The notes beneath the pieces are model-generated. The model saw only the letters and a program-made list of their open reading frames with translations. It made no database searches and was not told the origin of the DNA. Positions 8,053-15,592 of a DNA stretch of 55,833 bases are shown here, piece after piece (the first letter of the stretch is position 1; each line of letters opens with the position of its first letter). The stretch lies in contig URPH01000020.1 of NCBI GenBank assembly GCA_900549665.1, forward strand, positions 1 through 55,833, written 5' to 3'. The position numbers and the translations under genes are program-made. The DNA comes from an uncultured Lachnospiraceae bacterium. Lineage in GTDB: Bacteria > Bacillota > Clostridia > Lachnospirales > Lachnospiraceae.

Positions 8053-8414
8053 ATGATGACATTTGGTGAGGAATTAAAAATATTTAGCAGTAAATATCCG
8101 TATCAGGAGGTACAGATAGATGGTGTGCCGATCCGGTATACAAGGGAAAATACATTCATTCCGTGGGACTGGTAGGAGAGATCGGTAAAAAGTATGCGCC
8201 GTTTGCAAAATCCGACTTTGCATTTCTGGATGGAAAAGTGTTACTGTTACTGCCGGATCAGGATATTTTTTCAAAAGAGGATCAGCAGAGAATGGTCGAT
8301 ATCATGACAAATCCCAAGGTAAAGATCATGAAGGGCGGTCATCTTGCCTGTGTGATGAAGGCGCAGGAATACATAGATGAGATTGAGGATTTTCTGCCGG
8401 GGTGTTTTGAGTAA
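8053..8414 (+). pseudogene. Alpha/beta-hydrolase remnant, internally deleted and frameshifted
   Basis: An ATG at 8053 opens a 40-residue frame (MMTFGEELKIF...DGVPIRYTREN) ending at a TAG at 8173-8175. That is the start of a small alpha/beta-hydrolase. From about 8151 another frame runs to 8414 and holds the end of such an enzyme: KKYAPFAKSDFAFLDGKVLL, LPDQDIFSKEDQQRM and GGHLACV, with the catalytic His in GGH. The middle, including the nucleophile elbow (about 150 residues), is absent. The simplest reading is a deletion that also shifted the frame. The N-terminal piece lacks an obvious ribosome binding site apart from GGAAGGAAG at 8038. The family assignment is from memory of the C-terminal motif. 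Confidence 0.7.
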
Positions 8415-8481
8415 ATAATCCAATGAGATTTAAAATATTTTAACAGGGAATTCACGATTGCTTACGCTGATGAAATGCAGA

Positions 8482-8510
8482 TTGAATCCCCCATTATTTT
8501 ATGTTAAAAT
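8482..8510 (+). promoter_or_regulatory. Promoter of pyrE
   Basis: TTGAAT (8482-8487) and TAAAAT (8505-8510) with a 17-base spacer, about 25 bases before the pyrE start. Confidence 0.65.
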
Positions 8511-8535
8511 AAATTCGATATTTGACAGGAGGTCT

Positions 8536-9225
8536 ATGAATAGAATGGAACAGTACAAACAGGAATTTATCGAGTTTATGGTTGCTTCGGATGTATTAAA
8601 ATTTGGTGACTTTACTTTGAAAAGCGGTCGTAAATCTCCGTTTTTTATGAATGCAGGAGCTTATGTGACAGGTTCACAGCTTAAAAAGCTCGGCGAATAT
8701 TATGCAAAAGCAATTTACGATAAGTATGGTGATGACTTTGATGTTCTGTTCGGACCGGCTTACAAAGGAATCCCGCTTGCTGTTGTTACGGCAATCGCAT
8801 TTAGTGAATTGTACAAAAAAGAGATCCGTTATTGTTCAGACCGCAAAGAGGACAAGGATCATGGCGCAGATAAAGGTGCTTTTTTAGGCAGCAAATTACA
8901 GGATGGCGACCGTGTTGTCATGATCGAAGATGTGACAACATCCGGCAAATCCATGGAAGAGACCGTACCCAAGGTTAAGGGAGCTGCTGATGTGACAATC
9001 GTCGGACTGATGGTTTCACTCGACCGCATGGAAGTCGGCAAGGGCGGAGTAAAGAAGGCTTTAGACGAGGTCAAGGACCTGTATGGTTTTGAGACCAATG
9101 CTATCGTGACAATGGCTGAGGTTACCGAATATCTGTACAACCGCGAGTGCCGGGGCAGGGTTGTGATCGATGACACATTAAAAGCAGCAATTGACGAATA
9201 TTATAAACAATACGGAGCAAAATAA
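8536..9225 (+). CDS. pyrE: Orotate phosphoribosyltransferase
   Basis: PyrE joins orotate and PRPP to give OMP, the substrate of PyrF encoded at 4060. The PRPP-binding signature VVMIEDVTTSGKSM lies near the middle, and LKSGRKSPFFMNAGAY is the family's N-terminal motif. The length from 8536 is 229 residues, normal. AGGAGG at 8527-8532 is 3 bases from the ATG at 8536 and 12 from a second ATG at 8545 (MEQYKQ); both are off the ideal distance, so the start is uncertain by three residues. Two small membrane-protein genes follow within 12 bases of each other and are probably co-transcribed. Confidence 0.93.
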   Translation: MNRMEQYKQEFIEFMVASDVLKFGDFTLKSGRKSPFFMNAGAYVTGSQLKKLGEYYAKAIYDKYGDDFDVLFGPAYKGIPLAVVTAIAFSELYKKEIRYCSDRKEDKDHGADKGAFLGSKLQDGDRVVMIEDVTTSGKSMEETVPKVKGAADVTIVGLMVSLDRMEVGKGGVKKALDEVKDLYGFETNAIVTMAEVTEYLYNRECRGRVVIDDTLKAAIDEYYKQYGAK

Positions 9226-9237
9226 GGAGGACTGCAA

Positions 9238-9390
9238 ATGGAAGAAAAAATTTATAAGGCAATGAAAAATGCCGGCGGTATGAATGTGACACTCGGCGTA
9301 CTGATGATCGTATTTGGTATTGCAGCAGGTGTGCTTATGATCGTGACGGGTGGTAAATTATTGGTTAAGAAAGCAGATATTTTATTTTAA
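9238..9390 (+). CDS. Small membrane protein, 50 residues
   Basis: The ORF has its own AAGGAGG 7 bases before the ATG, 12 bases after pyrE. The product begins MEEKIYKAMKNAGGMN, then has one clear transmembrane helix (about residues 17-42, VTLGVLMIVFGIAAGVLMIV at its core) and ends with a short basic tail. There is no recognisable family; similar small proteins occur beside DUF6142-type genes in related genomes as I recall. Function unknown. Confidence 0.7.
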   Translation: MEEKIYKAMKNAGGMNVTLGVLMIVFGIAAGVLMIVTGGKLLVKKADILF

Positions 9391-9401
9391 GGGACAGGGT
9401 T

Positions 9402-9722
9402 ATGCATAGAAAAGGATATATGTTTACCGACAGGAGCCATTCTGATAACGGCAAGATGTCGGCAGCACTTGGGTTAATTTCATTTATATCCATGTGTCTG
9501 GTTATTTATCTGTCCTATCGGTGGAAAGGGGCCATGAGCCCAAAGCTTGGTGCAGCTACATTTTTTGCACTTCTGATTTCCATTGCAGGTGAAACATTGG
9601 GTGTGATGTCACGTCTGGAAAAAGACAAGTTTTATTTATTTCCCAATATTGGACTTGTTTTAAATTCGATCAGCTTATTTATCATTATATGTCTGTTGTA
9701 TATGGGCATTTATGATATCTGA
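9402..9722 (+). CDS. DUF6142-like small membrane protein
   Basis: 106 residues with three predicted membrane helices (about 20-40, 48-68, 82-102). The FTDRSHSDNGKMSAALGLIS start and the EKDKFYLFPNIGLVLN segment are features I associate with DUF6142, an uncharacterised Lachnospiraceae family. AAGGGACAGG precedes the ATG. It follows the 50-residue membrane protein by 11 bases and precedes the aminopeptidase gene by 15, so the four genes from pyrE on are likely one transcript. Function unknown. Confidence 0.65.
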   Translation: MHRKGYMFTDRSHSDNGKMSAALGLISFISMCLVIYLSYRWKGAMSPKLGAATFFALLISIAGETLGVMSRLEKDKFYLFPNIGLVLNSISLFIIICLLYMGIYDI

Positions 9723-9737
9723 AATTTGGAGGCATAG

Positions 9738-11891
9738 ATGAAGGAAAGATGGAATTTATGTATTGAAAGGATCAATGAGATTCAGTCAGATGAATCTGTG
9801 GGGACAAAATGGGGAAGCTACTTTCGTGAAGTGGCTTCTTTTGTTTTGAATGCGGCTGCCTTGTGCGAGGTGGAAGATTCGTATTTTGAAACAGAACCAC
9901 AGAAGAGAGAAAAGAAACCGCTGTTTACCGGGGAAAGCCGGAATATCTGGAACAGGGATACCGTGGATGAATCATACAGTGGTTTACGAGAAGAGAATTA
10001 TGTAAACTCATATTTGAATCCGGATTATGCAGCGTCCTGTTTTGGAACGAGAATCGGACAGCTTTTAAGTTTTGTATATACCGAGATGTACACGCTTCCG
10101 GTTTATGCGGCCGAATCGGATCTGTTTGAGATTCTGATCCGTATGGAATGGTTTGTAGAGTTGTTTTGTATTTTCTCTCAGGCGGAAAGTGATGCGGAAA
10201 ATGCGAACAGTGACAAAAATGATTGTCATCACGATCGTGAATACAATGATAAAGTCCATGGCGAGGATGCACTTGAGCAGTCTGTATGGGAATGCTGTTA
10301 TTATTTTGTCAGCGATTATTATGATGTGGAAGCGGAAAAACGAGTTGGCGAAAAGGTAGAGCCGGCCTTTGATTTTGCATACCGCCTGATCATGGAAGCG
10401 GATTTATCCAATCCGGATTATTTATACCGCTATGGAGAGCCTATTACAGACAATGAGATCGCATCCGTAAAGCTTTTCAACAAAATGTCAGACGAAGAAC
10501 TGCAGAAGATGGCGGATACCTACACGGAGGGATATCGGATCGGCTTTATCAAGGGCAACAAGGATCTTTCCATAAAAAAGGTTGTCAATATTGTATATCC
10601 GATCGGTTTTGAAAAGGTCGTAAAGTTAGCAATAGCTAATTTTGAAAAGATGGGATTGCAGCCGACCCTGATGCGGAGTGCACACAGTATTTTTTACAAA
10701 CGCATCGGCGGAACAACCGGATATTATGCAACAGGCATTAACCGTCAGTTTGACTATGATCATCGTGAGGACGATGCCCTGTTTTTAGATAAAAAGCTGA
10801 TGAACCGCAAGCTTGAGGTGTTAAAGGAAGCTTATATAAAATATGAGGTTATTTCCGGACAGCATGCCGGTCCCGCAGTTATTGAGGTATTTGGTGAAAA
10901 GAATTTTTCACCCATTGATAAAAAGAGCGCCTGCCATTACAGTGATAAGCAGCAGGAGTTGGTGACGGCTCACGCGATTGCATCCGGAAAGATCATCAAC
11001 ACCTATGTACCAGGCGAGGAGAGGAGCTTTACGATCATTGCTTTTCCCATTGCGGAGATCGGACCGGATTATGAAGCCATCATGAAGGAGACGATTGCGC
11101 TCAATACGCTTCCTTATCAGACCTATGAGGATGTCCAGCAGGTGATCATTGATGCTCTGGATCAGTGCGAATATGTAAAAGTGCTTGGAATGAACGGCAA
11201 TAAAACGGATTTACGAATTGAGTTATGTAAACTCAAAGATCCGGCTAAGATGACAAAGTTTGAAAACTGTGTGGCTGATGTCAATATTCCGGTCGGCGAG
11301 GTTTTCACATCGCCGGTCTTAAAAGGGACCAACGGTGTTCTTTTCGTCAAACGGGTATTTTTAAATGAGTTATCCTATGATAACCTTGAGGTTGTTTTCA
11401 AGGATGGCATGGTAGCCGATTACAGCTGTACCAACTATCCGGAAGCGGATAAAAATAAGAAATATATCAAGGATCACGTCCTGCATCATTATGACAGCAT
11501 TCCGATCGGGGAATTTGCCATCGGTACCAATACAACAGCTTATACCATGGGCAGAAAGTACGGAATTGAGGACAAGCTTCCGATCCTGATCGCTGAAAAG
11601 ACAGGTCCGCATTTTGCAGTCGGGGATACCTGTTATTCCCACGCAGAGGATGTGGCGGTGTTCAATCCGGACGGAAAAGAGATCGTAGCGCGTGACAATG
11701 AGATTTCGCTGCTTCGGAAGGATAACGGGAAAAAGGAAAAGGCATATTTCCAGTGCCATACGGATATTACGATCCCCTATGACGAATTGGGACAGCTGTA
11801 CGGCGTCAAAGAAAACGGCGAACAGGTCATGATCATCGAAAACGGACGGTTTGTACTGCCCGGGACAGAGATGCTCAATGAGGCTTTGTGA
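9738..11891 (+). CDS. M29-family leucyl aminopeptidase
   Basis: A 717-residue protein. Its C-terminal half (about residue 370 on) carries the M29 metallo-aminopeptidase signature: GPAVIEVFGEKNFSP with a metal-binding Glu, then EFAIGTNTTAYTMGRKYGI, and the metal ligands in GPHFAVGDTCYSHAEDV. It would remove N-terminal residues from peptides using two metal ions in the cytoplasm. Ordinary M29 enzymes are about 410 residues; this one has an extra N-terminal region of about 300 residues with an acidic, mostly helical composition and no known domain. That longer form is common in this bacterial group as I recall. GGAGG lies 7 bases before the ATG. Confidence 0.8.
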   Translation: MKERWNLCIERINEIQSDESVGTKWGSYFREVASFVLNAAALCEVEDSYFETEPQKREKKPLFTGESRNIWNRDTVDESYSGLREENYVNSYLNPDYAASCFGTRIGQLLSFVYTEMYTLPVYAAESDLFEILIRMEWFVELFCIFSQAESDAENANSDKNDCHHDREYNDKVHGEDALEQSVWECCYYFVSDYYDVEAEKRVGEKVEPAFDFAYRLIMEADLSNPDYLYRYGEPITDNEIASVKLFNKMSDEELQKMADTYTEGYRIGFIKGNKDLSIKKVVNIVYPIGFEKVVKLAIANFEKMGLQPTLMRSAHSIFYKRIGGTTGYYATGINRQFDYDHREDDALFLDKKLMNRKLEVLKEAYIKYEVISGQHAGPAVIEVFGEKNFSPIDKKSACHYSDKQQELVTAHAIASGKIINTYVPGEERSFTIIAFPIAEIGPDYEAIMKETIALNTLPYQTYEDVQQVIIDALDQCEYVKVLGMNGNKTDLRIELCKLKDPAKMTKFENCVADVNIPVGEVFTSPVLKGTNGVLFVKRVFLNELSYDNLEVVFKDGMVADYSCTNYPEADKNKKYIKDHVLHHYDSIPIGEFAIGTNTTAYTMGRKYGIEDKLPILIAEKTGPHFAVGDTCYSHAEDVAVFNPDGKEIVARDNEISLLRKDNGKKEKAYFQCHTDITIPYDELGQLYGVKENGEQVMIIENGRFVLPGTEMLNEAL

Positions 11892-11966
11892 TCCATTGAT
11901 AAGAAAGTAAAAAATGCCTGAAAAAAGGATAATAAAACTTTAAAGAAAGCTTTAAAAAGGTTGCAC

Positions 11967-11994
11967 TTGTATTGTATTTTTTGTAAACTATAGT
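11967..11994 (+). promoter_or_regulatory. Putative promoter of the purine cluster
   Basis: TATAGT at 11989-11994 is a good -10. TTGTAT at 11967-11972, 16 bases upstream, is the best -35; an overlapping TTGCAC-N17-TAAACT pair is an alternative. No purine riboswitch was recognised between here and purE. Confidence 0.5.
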
Positions 11995-12025
11995 AGATTA
12001 ATCATGTAAAGGAGTGGCACAAAAG

Positions 12026-12532
12026 ATGGCACAGGTTGGTATTGTTATGGGCAGCGATTCAGATATGCCCATCATGAGTAAAGCAGCAGATATTTTGGAA
12101 GAACTGGGAATTTCCTATGAGATGCGTATTATTTCCGCACACAGGGAGCCGGACGTATTCTTTGACTATGCAAAAACAGCCGAAGAGAAGGGCTTCAAGG
12201 TTATTATTGCAGGTGCCGGTATGGCAGCGCATTTACCGGGTATGTGTGCAGCCATTTTCCCGATGCCGGTTATCGGTATCCCGATGCACACGACATCTCT
12301 TGGAGGACGTGATTCCCTGTATTCGATCGTTCAGATGCCGAGCGGTATTCCGGTTGCTACCGTAGCAATCAATGGCGGAGCCAATGCAGGTTTGCTGGCA
12401 ACCAAGATTCTGGCAACATCAGATGCCGCATTGCTGGATAAATTAAAAGCTTATTCTGCCAAATTAAAGGAGCAGGTAGAGGCAAAGGACGCAAAGCTTC
12501 AGGAAGTCGGATACAAAAATTATTCCAAATAA
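12026..12532 (+). CDS. purE: 5-(carboxyamino)imidazole ribonucleotide mutase
   Basis: PurE moves the carboxylate of N5-CAIR to C4, giving CAIR, in purine synthesis. The 168 residues show the GSDSDMP phosphate-binding loop near the N-terminus and SAHREPD with the catalytic His. GMAAHLPG and MPSGIPVATVAINGGANAG are also typical of class I. The ATG at 12026 is chosen over a GTG at 12014, which overlaps the AAAGGAG ribosome binding site. It begins a purE-purM-purN-purD cluster. The partner purK is not in the window. Confidence 0.95.
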   Translation: MAQVGIVMGSDSDMPIMSKAADILEELGISYEMRIISAHREPDVFFDYAKTAEEKGFKVIIAGAGMAAHLPGMCAAIFPMPVIGIPMHTTSLGGRDSLYSIVQMPSGIPVATVAINGGANAGLLATKILATSDAALLDKLKAYSAKLKEQVEAKDAKLQEVGYKNYSK

Positions 12533-12558
12533 ATCATACAAATCGAAGGAGAAACATC

Positions 12559-13590
12559 ATGGCAATGGATTACAAGACATCCGGTGTTGATATCGAAGCC
12601 GGATACAAATCAGTAGAATTAATGAAAAAACACGTAAAAGAGACAATGAGACCTGAGGTTTTAGGTGGACTTGGCGGTTTTGCGGGAGCCTTTGACCTGT
12701 CCAAGATCAAAGACATGGAAGATCCGGTTTTATTATCCGGTACAGACGGATGCGGCACCAAGGTTAAGCTTGCATTTGTTATGGACAAGCATGATACCAT
12801 CGGTATTGATGCGGTTGCAATGTGTGTCAATGATATTGCCTGCTCCGGAGGAGAGCCGTTGTTTTTCCTCGATTATATTGCGTGCGGCAAAAACTATCCT
12901 GAAAAGATCGCTACCATTGTCAGCGGTGTGGCAAACGGCTGTATCCAGTCTGAATGTGCACTTGTCGGCGGCGAGACAGCAGAGCATCCCGGACTGATGC
13001 CCGAAGATGACTATGATCTGGCAGGATTTGCCGTAGGTGTTGTAGATAAAAAAGACATGATCACCGGTGAAAATATCAAGCCGGGCGATGTATTGATCGG
13101 TATGGCAAGTACCGGTGTGCACAGCAACGGATTTTCCCTCGTGCGCAAGGTATTTGAGATGACCAAAGAGAGTCTGGATACTTATTATGATGAGCTTGGC
13201 ACAACTCTTGGCGAAGCTTTGATCGCGCCGACACGTATCTATGTCAAAGCTTTAAAGAGCATCAAAAATGCCGGTGTCACCATAAAGGGATGCAGCCATA
13301 TCACAGGTGGCGGTTTCTATGAAAATATTCCCCGTATGCTTCCCGAAGGCGTGACAGCCAAGATTGAAAAGGGCAGCTATGAGATTCCGCCGATCTTCAA
13401 ACTGCTTGCAAAGACAGGCAATATCGAAGAGCAGATGATGTACAATACATACAATATGGGACTTGGCATGATCGTTGCCATCGACAAAGCCGATGTTGAC
13501 AAGACAATGGAAGCCATCCGTGCAACCGGAGATACTCCTTATGTAGTCGGTTCCATTGTAGAAGGCGAAAAAGGAGTTATCTTATGCTAA
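12559..13590 (+). CDS. purM: Phosphoribosylformylglycinamidine cyclo-ligase
   Basis: PurM closes the imidazole ring of FGAM to AIR using ATP. The length (343 residues) is normal. SGTDGCGTKVKLAF near residue 60 is the ATP/metal-binding loop, with GGETAEHPG in the middle and SHITGGGFYENIPRMLP in the C-terminal domain. AAGGAG lies 7 bases before the ATG. Its end overlaps the start of purN by 7 bases, implying translational coupling. Two steps later in the pathway PurE acts on the carboxylated product, so the cluster groups early and middle steps. Confidence 0.96.
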   Translation: MAMDYKTSGVDIEAGYKSVELMKKHVKETMRPEVLGGLGGFAGAFDLSKIKDMEDPVLLSGTDGCGTKVKLAFVMDKHDTIGIDAVAMCVNDIACSGGEPLFFLDYIACGKNYPEKIATIVSGVANGCIQSECALVGGETAEHPGLMPEDDYDLAGFAVGVVDKKDMITGENIKPGDVLIGMASTGVHSNGFSLVRKVFEMTKESLDTYYDELGTTLGEALIAPTRIYVKALKSIKNAGVTIKGCSHITGGGFYENIPRMLPEGVTAKIEKGSYEIPPIFKLLAKTGNIEEQMMYNTYNMGLGMIVAIDKADVDKTMEAIRATGDTPYVVGSIVEGEKGVILC

Positions 13591-14207
13591 AAATTGTTGT
13601 ATGCGTATCCGGTGGCGGGACCAATCTCCAGGCAATCATCGATGGTGTTGCCAATAGCACGATCACCAATACGGAGATTGTCGGAGTAATCAGCAATAAC
13701 AAAAATGCATATGCATTAGAAAGAGCACAGGCTGCCGGTATTCCGGCTGTCTGTATTTCTCCCAGGGATTATGAGAGCCGGGAGATATTCAATGATGCAC
13801 TTCTTGAGGGTGTCAAAGAGCTTGATCCGGATCTGATCGTTTTAGCCGGTTTCCTTGTAAACATTCCGGCGCAGATGATCAAGGCTTATCCCAACCGGAT
13901 CATCAATATCCATCCTTCCTTGATCCCATCTTTTTGCGGCGTGGGATATTATGGGCTCAAGGTTCATGAGGGAGCACTGGCACGAGGTGTCAGAGTGTCC
14001 GGCGCGACAGTGCATTTTGTTGACGAAGGTACGGATACTGGGCCGATCATTCTGCAAAAGGCAGTGGAAGTAAAGCAGGACGATACACCAAAGACCTTGC
14101 AGCTGCGTATCATGGAGGAGGCTGAGTGGAAGATTTTACCTAAGGCCATTGACCTGATCGCAAATGGCAAAGTAGAAGTGAATGACGGCAAGGTTTACAT
14201 AAAATAG
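13584..14207 (+). CDS. purN: Phosphoribosylglycinamide formyltransferase
   Basis: PurN transfers a formyl group from 10-formyl-tetrahydrofolate to GAR. The 207 residues contain the substrate loop VSGGGTNLQ at the start and the catalytic Asn-His-Asp set in IINIHPSLIPSFCG and DEGTDTGPII. The family usually has a Leu-Pro-Ala-Phe-Pro-Gly run after IHPSL; here it reads IPSFCGVGYYG, a variant I recall from clostridia. The start ATG lies inside the last codons of purM (7-base overlap). Confidence 0.95.
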   Translation: MLKIVVCVSGGGTNLQAIIDGVANSTITNTEIVGVISNNKNAYALERAQAAGIPAVCISPRDYESREIFNDALLEGVKELDPDLIVLAGFLVNIPAQMIKAYPNRIINIHPSLIPSFCGVGYYGLKVHEGALARGVRVSGATVHFVDEGTDTGPIILQKAVEVKQDDTPKTLQLRIMEEAEWKILPKAIDLIANGKVEVNDGKVYIK

Positions 14208-14250
14208 ATTTGTGCAATGAAAAATTAGTACACAATGGTAAGATAAGAAA

Positions 14251-14287
14251 TGTAATGTTAATTACATGCAGTTTACATAACCTGCAT
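14251..14287 (+). other. Two small hairpins between purN and purD
   Basis: TGTAAT/ATTACA (14251-14266) and ATGCAG/CTGCAT (14266-14287) form two short stems in the 96-base gap before purD. Neither ends in a T-run. They may modulate purD expression or just be A+T-rich spacer. Confidence 0.3.
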
Positions 14288-14303
14288 ATGAAAGGATAAC
14301 GAA

Positions 14304-15575
14304 ATGAAAGTTTTAATCGTAGGTAGTGGCGGAAGAGAGCATGCTATTGCTCAGAGCGTGGCAAAGAGCAGTAAGGTAGACAAGATTTATTGTGCACCGG
14401 GCAATGCCGGTATCGGACAGATTGCAGAGTGTGTTGCAATCGGTGCCATGGAATTTGATAAAATCGTAGAATTTGCAAAGACTAACAGTATTGATCTGGT
14501 TATTGTCGGTATGGATGATCCTTTGGTGGGCGGACTGGTCGATGAACTGGAAAAAGCCGGAATTCGTACCTTTGGACCTCGTAAAAATGCAGCTATCCTG
14601 GAGGGAAGCAAGGCATTTTCCAAGGACCTGATGAAAAAATACAATATTCCGACAGCTGCTTATGAAAACTTTGATGATGCTGATGCAGCACTCCGATATC
14701 TGGAAACAGCCAGGTTCCCGATCGTTTTAAAAGCGGACGGACTTGCACTCGGAAAAGGTGTGCTGATCTGCAATACATTAGAAGAAGCAAAAGAAGGCGT
14801 AAAGAGTATCATGCTTGACAAAAAGTTTGGTACAGCCGGCAACCAGATGGTCATTGAAGAGTTTATGACCGGACGTGAGGTCAGCGTTTTATCCTTTGTA
14901 GACGGAAAAACCATCAAGATCATGTCCTCCGCACAGGATCATAAGCGCGCCAAGGACGGAGATCAGGGCTTAAATACCGGTGGTATGGGTACCTTTTCGC
15001 CAAGTCCTTTCTATACAAAGGAAGTAGATGATTTTTGTAAAAAATATATCTATCAGGCAACGGTAGATGCCATGGCAGCAGAGGGAAGAGAGTTTAAGGG
15101 TGTTATTTTCTTTGGACTTATGTTAACCAAAGACGGTCCTAAGGTACTTGAATACAATGCCAGATTTGGTGATCCCGAAGCGCAGGTAGTTCTGCCTCGT
15201 ATGAAAAATGATCTGATCGAAGTAGCCGAAGCATGTATTGATGGTACTCTGGATCAGGTTGACCTGCAGTTTGAAGACAATGCAGCAGTCTGTGTTGTAC
15301 TTGCTTCCGACGGATATCCGGTTTCTTACGAAAAAGGATTTGTTATCCACGGACTGGAGAAGTTTGAAGGAAAAGAAGACTATTATGTTTTCCATGCAGG
15401 AACGAAAAAGACAGAGGAAGGCTTTGTAACAAACGGCGGACGTGTACTTGGTGTTACCGCTAAGGGAAGTGATTTAAAGGACGCCAGAAAAAAAGCATAC
15501 GAAGCAACAGAATGGATTGATTTTGCCAACAAATATATGCGTCATGATATCGGAAAAGCGATTGATGAAGCATAA
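14304..15575 (+). CDS. purD: Phosphoribosylamine-glycine ligase
   Basis: PurD joins phosphoribosylamine and glycine with ATP to make GAR, the substrate of PurN. It is an ATP-grasp enzyme: MKVLIVGSGGREHAIA at the N-terminus, FPIVLKADGLALGKGVLI in the ATP-grasp region, and VLEYNARFGDPEAQVVL, the family signature holding metal ligands. The length of 423 residues is normal. GAAAGGATAACGAA precedes the ATG. purH, usually between purN and purD, is absent, so the last purine steps must be encoded elsewhere. Confidence 0.96.
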   Translation: MKVLIVGSGGREHAIAQSVAKSSKVDKIYCAPGNAGIGQIAECVAIGAMEFDKIVEFAKTNSIDLVIVGMDDPLVGGLVDELEKAGIRTFGPRKNAAILEGSKAFSKDLMKKYNIPTAAYENFDDADAALRYLETARFPIVLKADGLALGKGVLICNTLEEAKEGVKSIMLDKKFGTAGNQMVIEEFMTGREVSVLSFVDGKTIKIMSSAQDHKRAKDGDQGLNTGGMGTFSPSPFYTKEVDDFCKKYIYQATVDAMAAEGREFKGVIFFGLMLTKDGPKVLEYNARFGDPEAQVVLPRMKNDLIEVAEACIDGTLDQVDLQFEDNAAVCVVLASDGYPVSYEKGFVIHGLEKFEGKEDYYVFHAGTKKTEEGFVTNGGRVLGVTAKGSDLKDARKKAYEATEWIDFANKYMRHDIGKAIDEA

Positions 15576-15592
15576 TGCGAAAGGGTTAGTAT

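Noticed and set aside
11892..12025. Purine riboswitch or PurR-type box before purE
   Set aside because: No conserved core could be recognised in the 134 bases.
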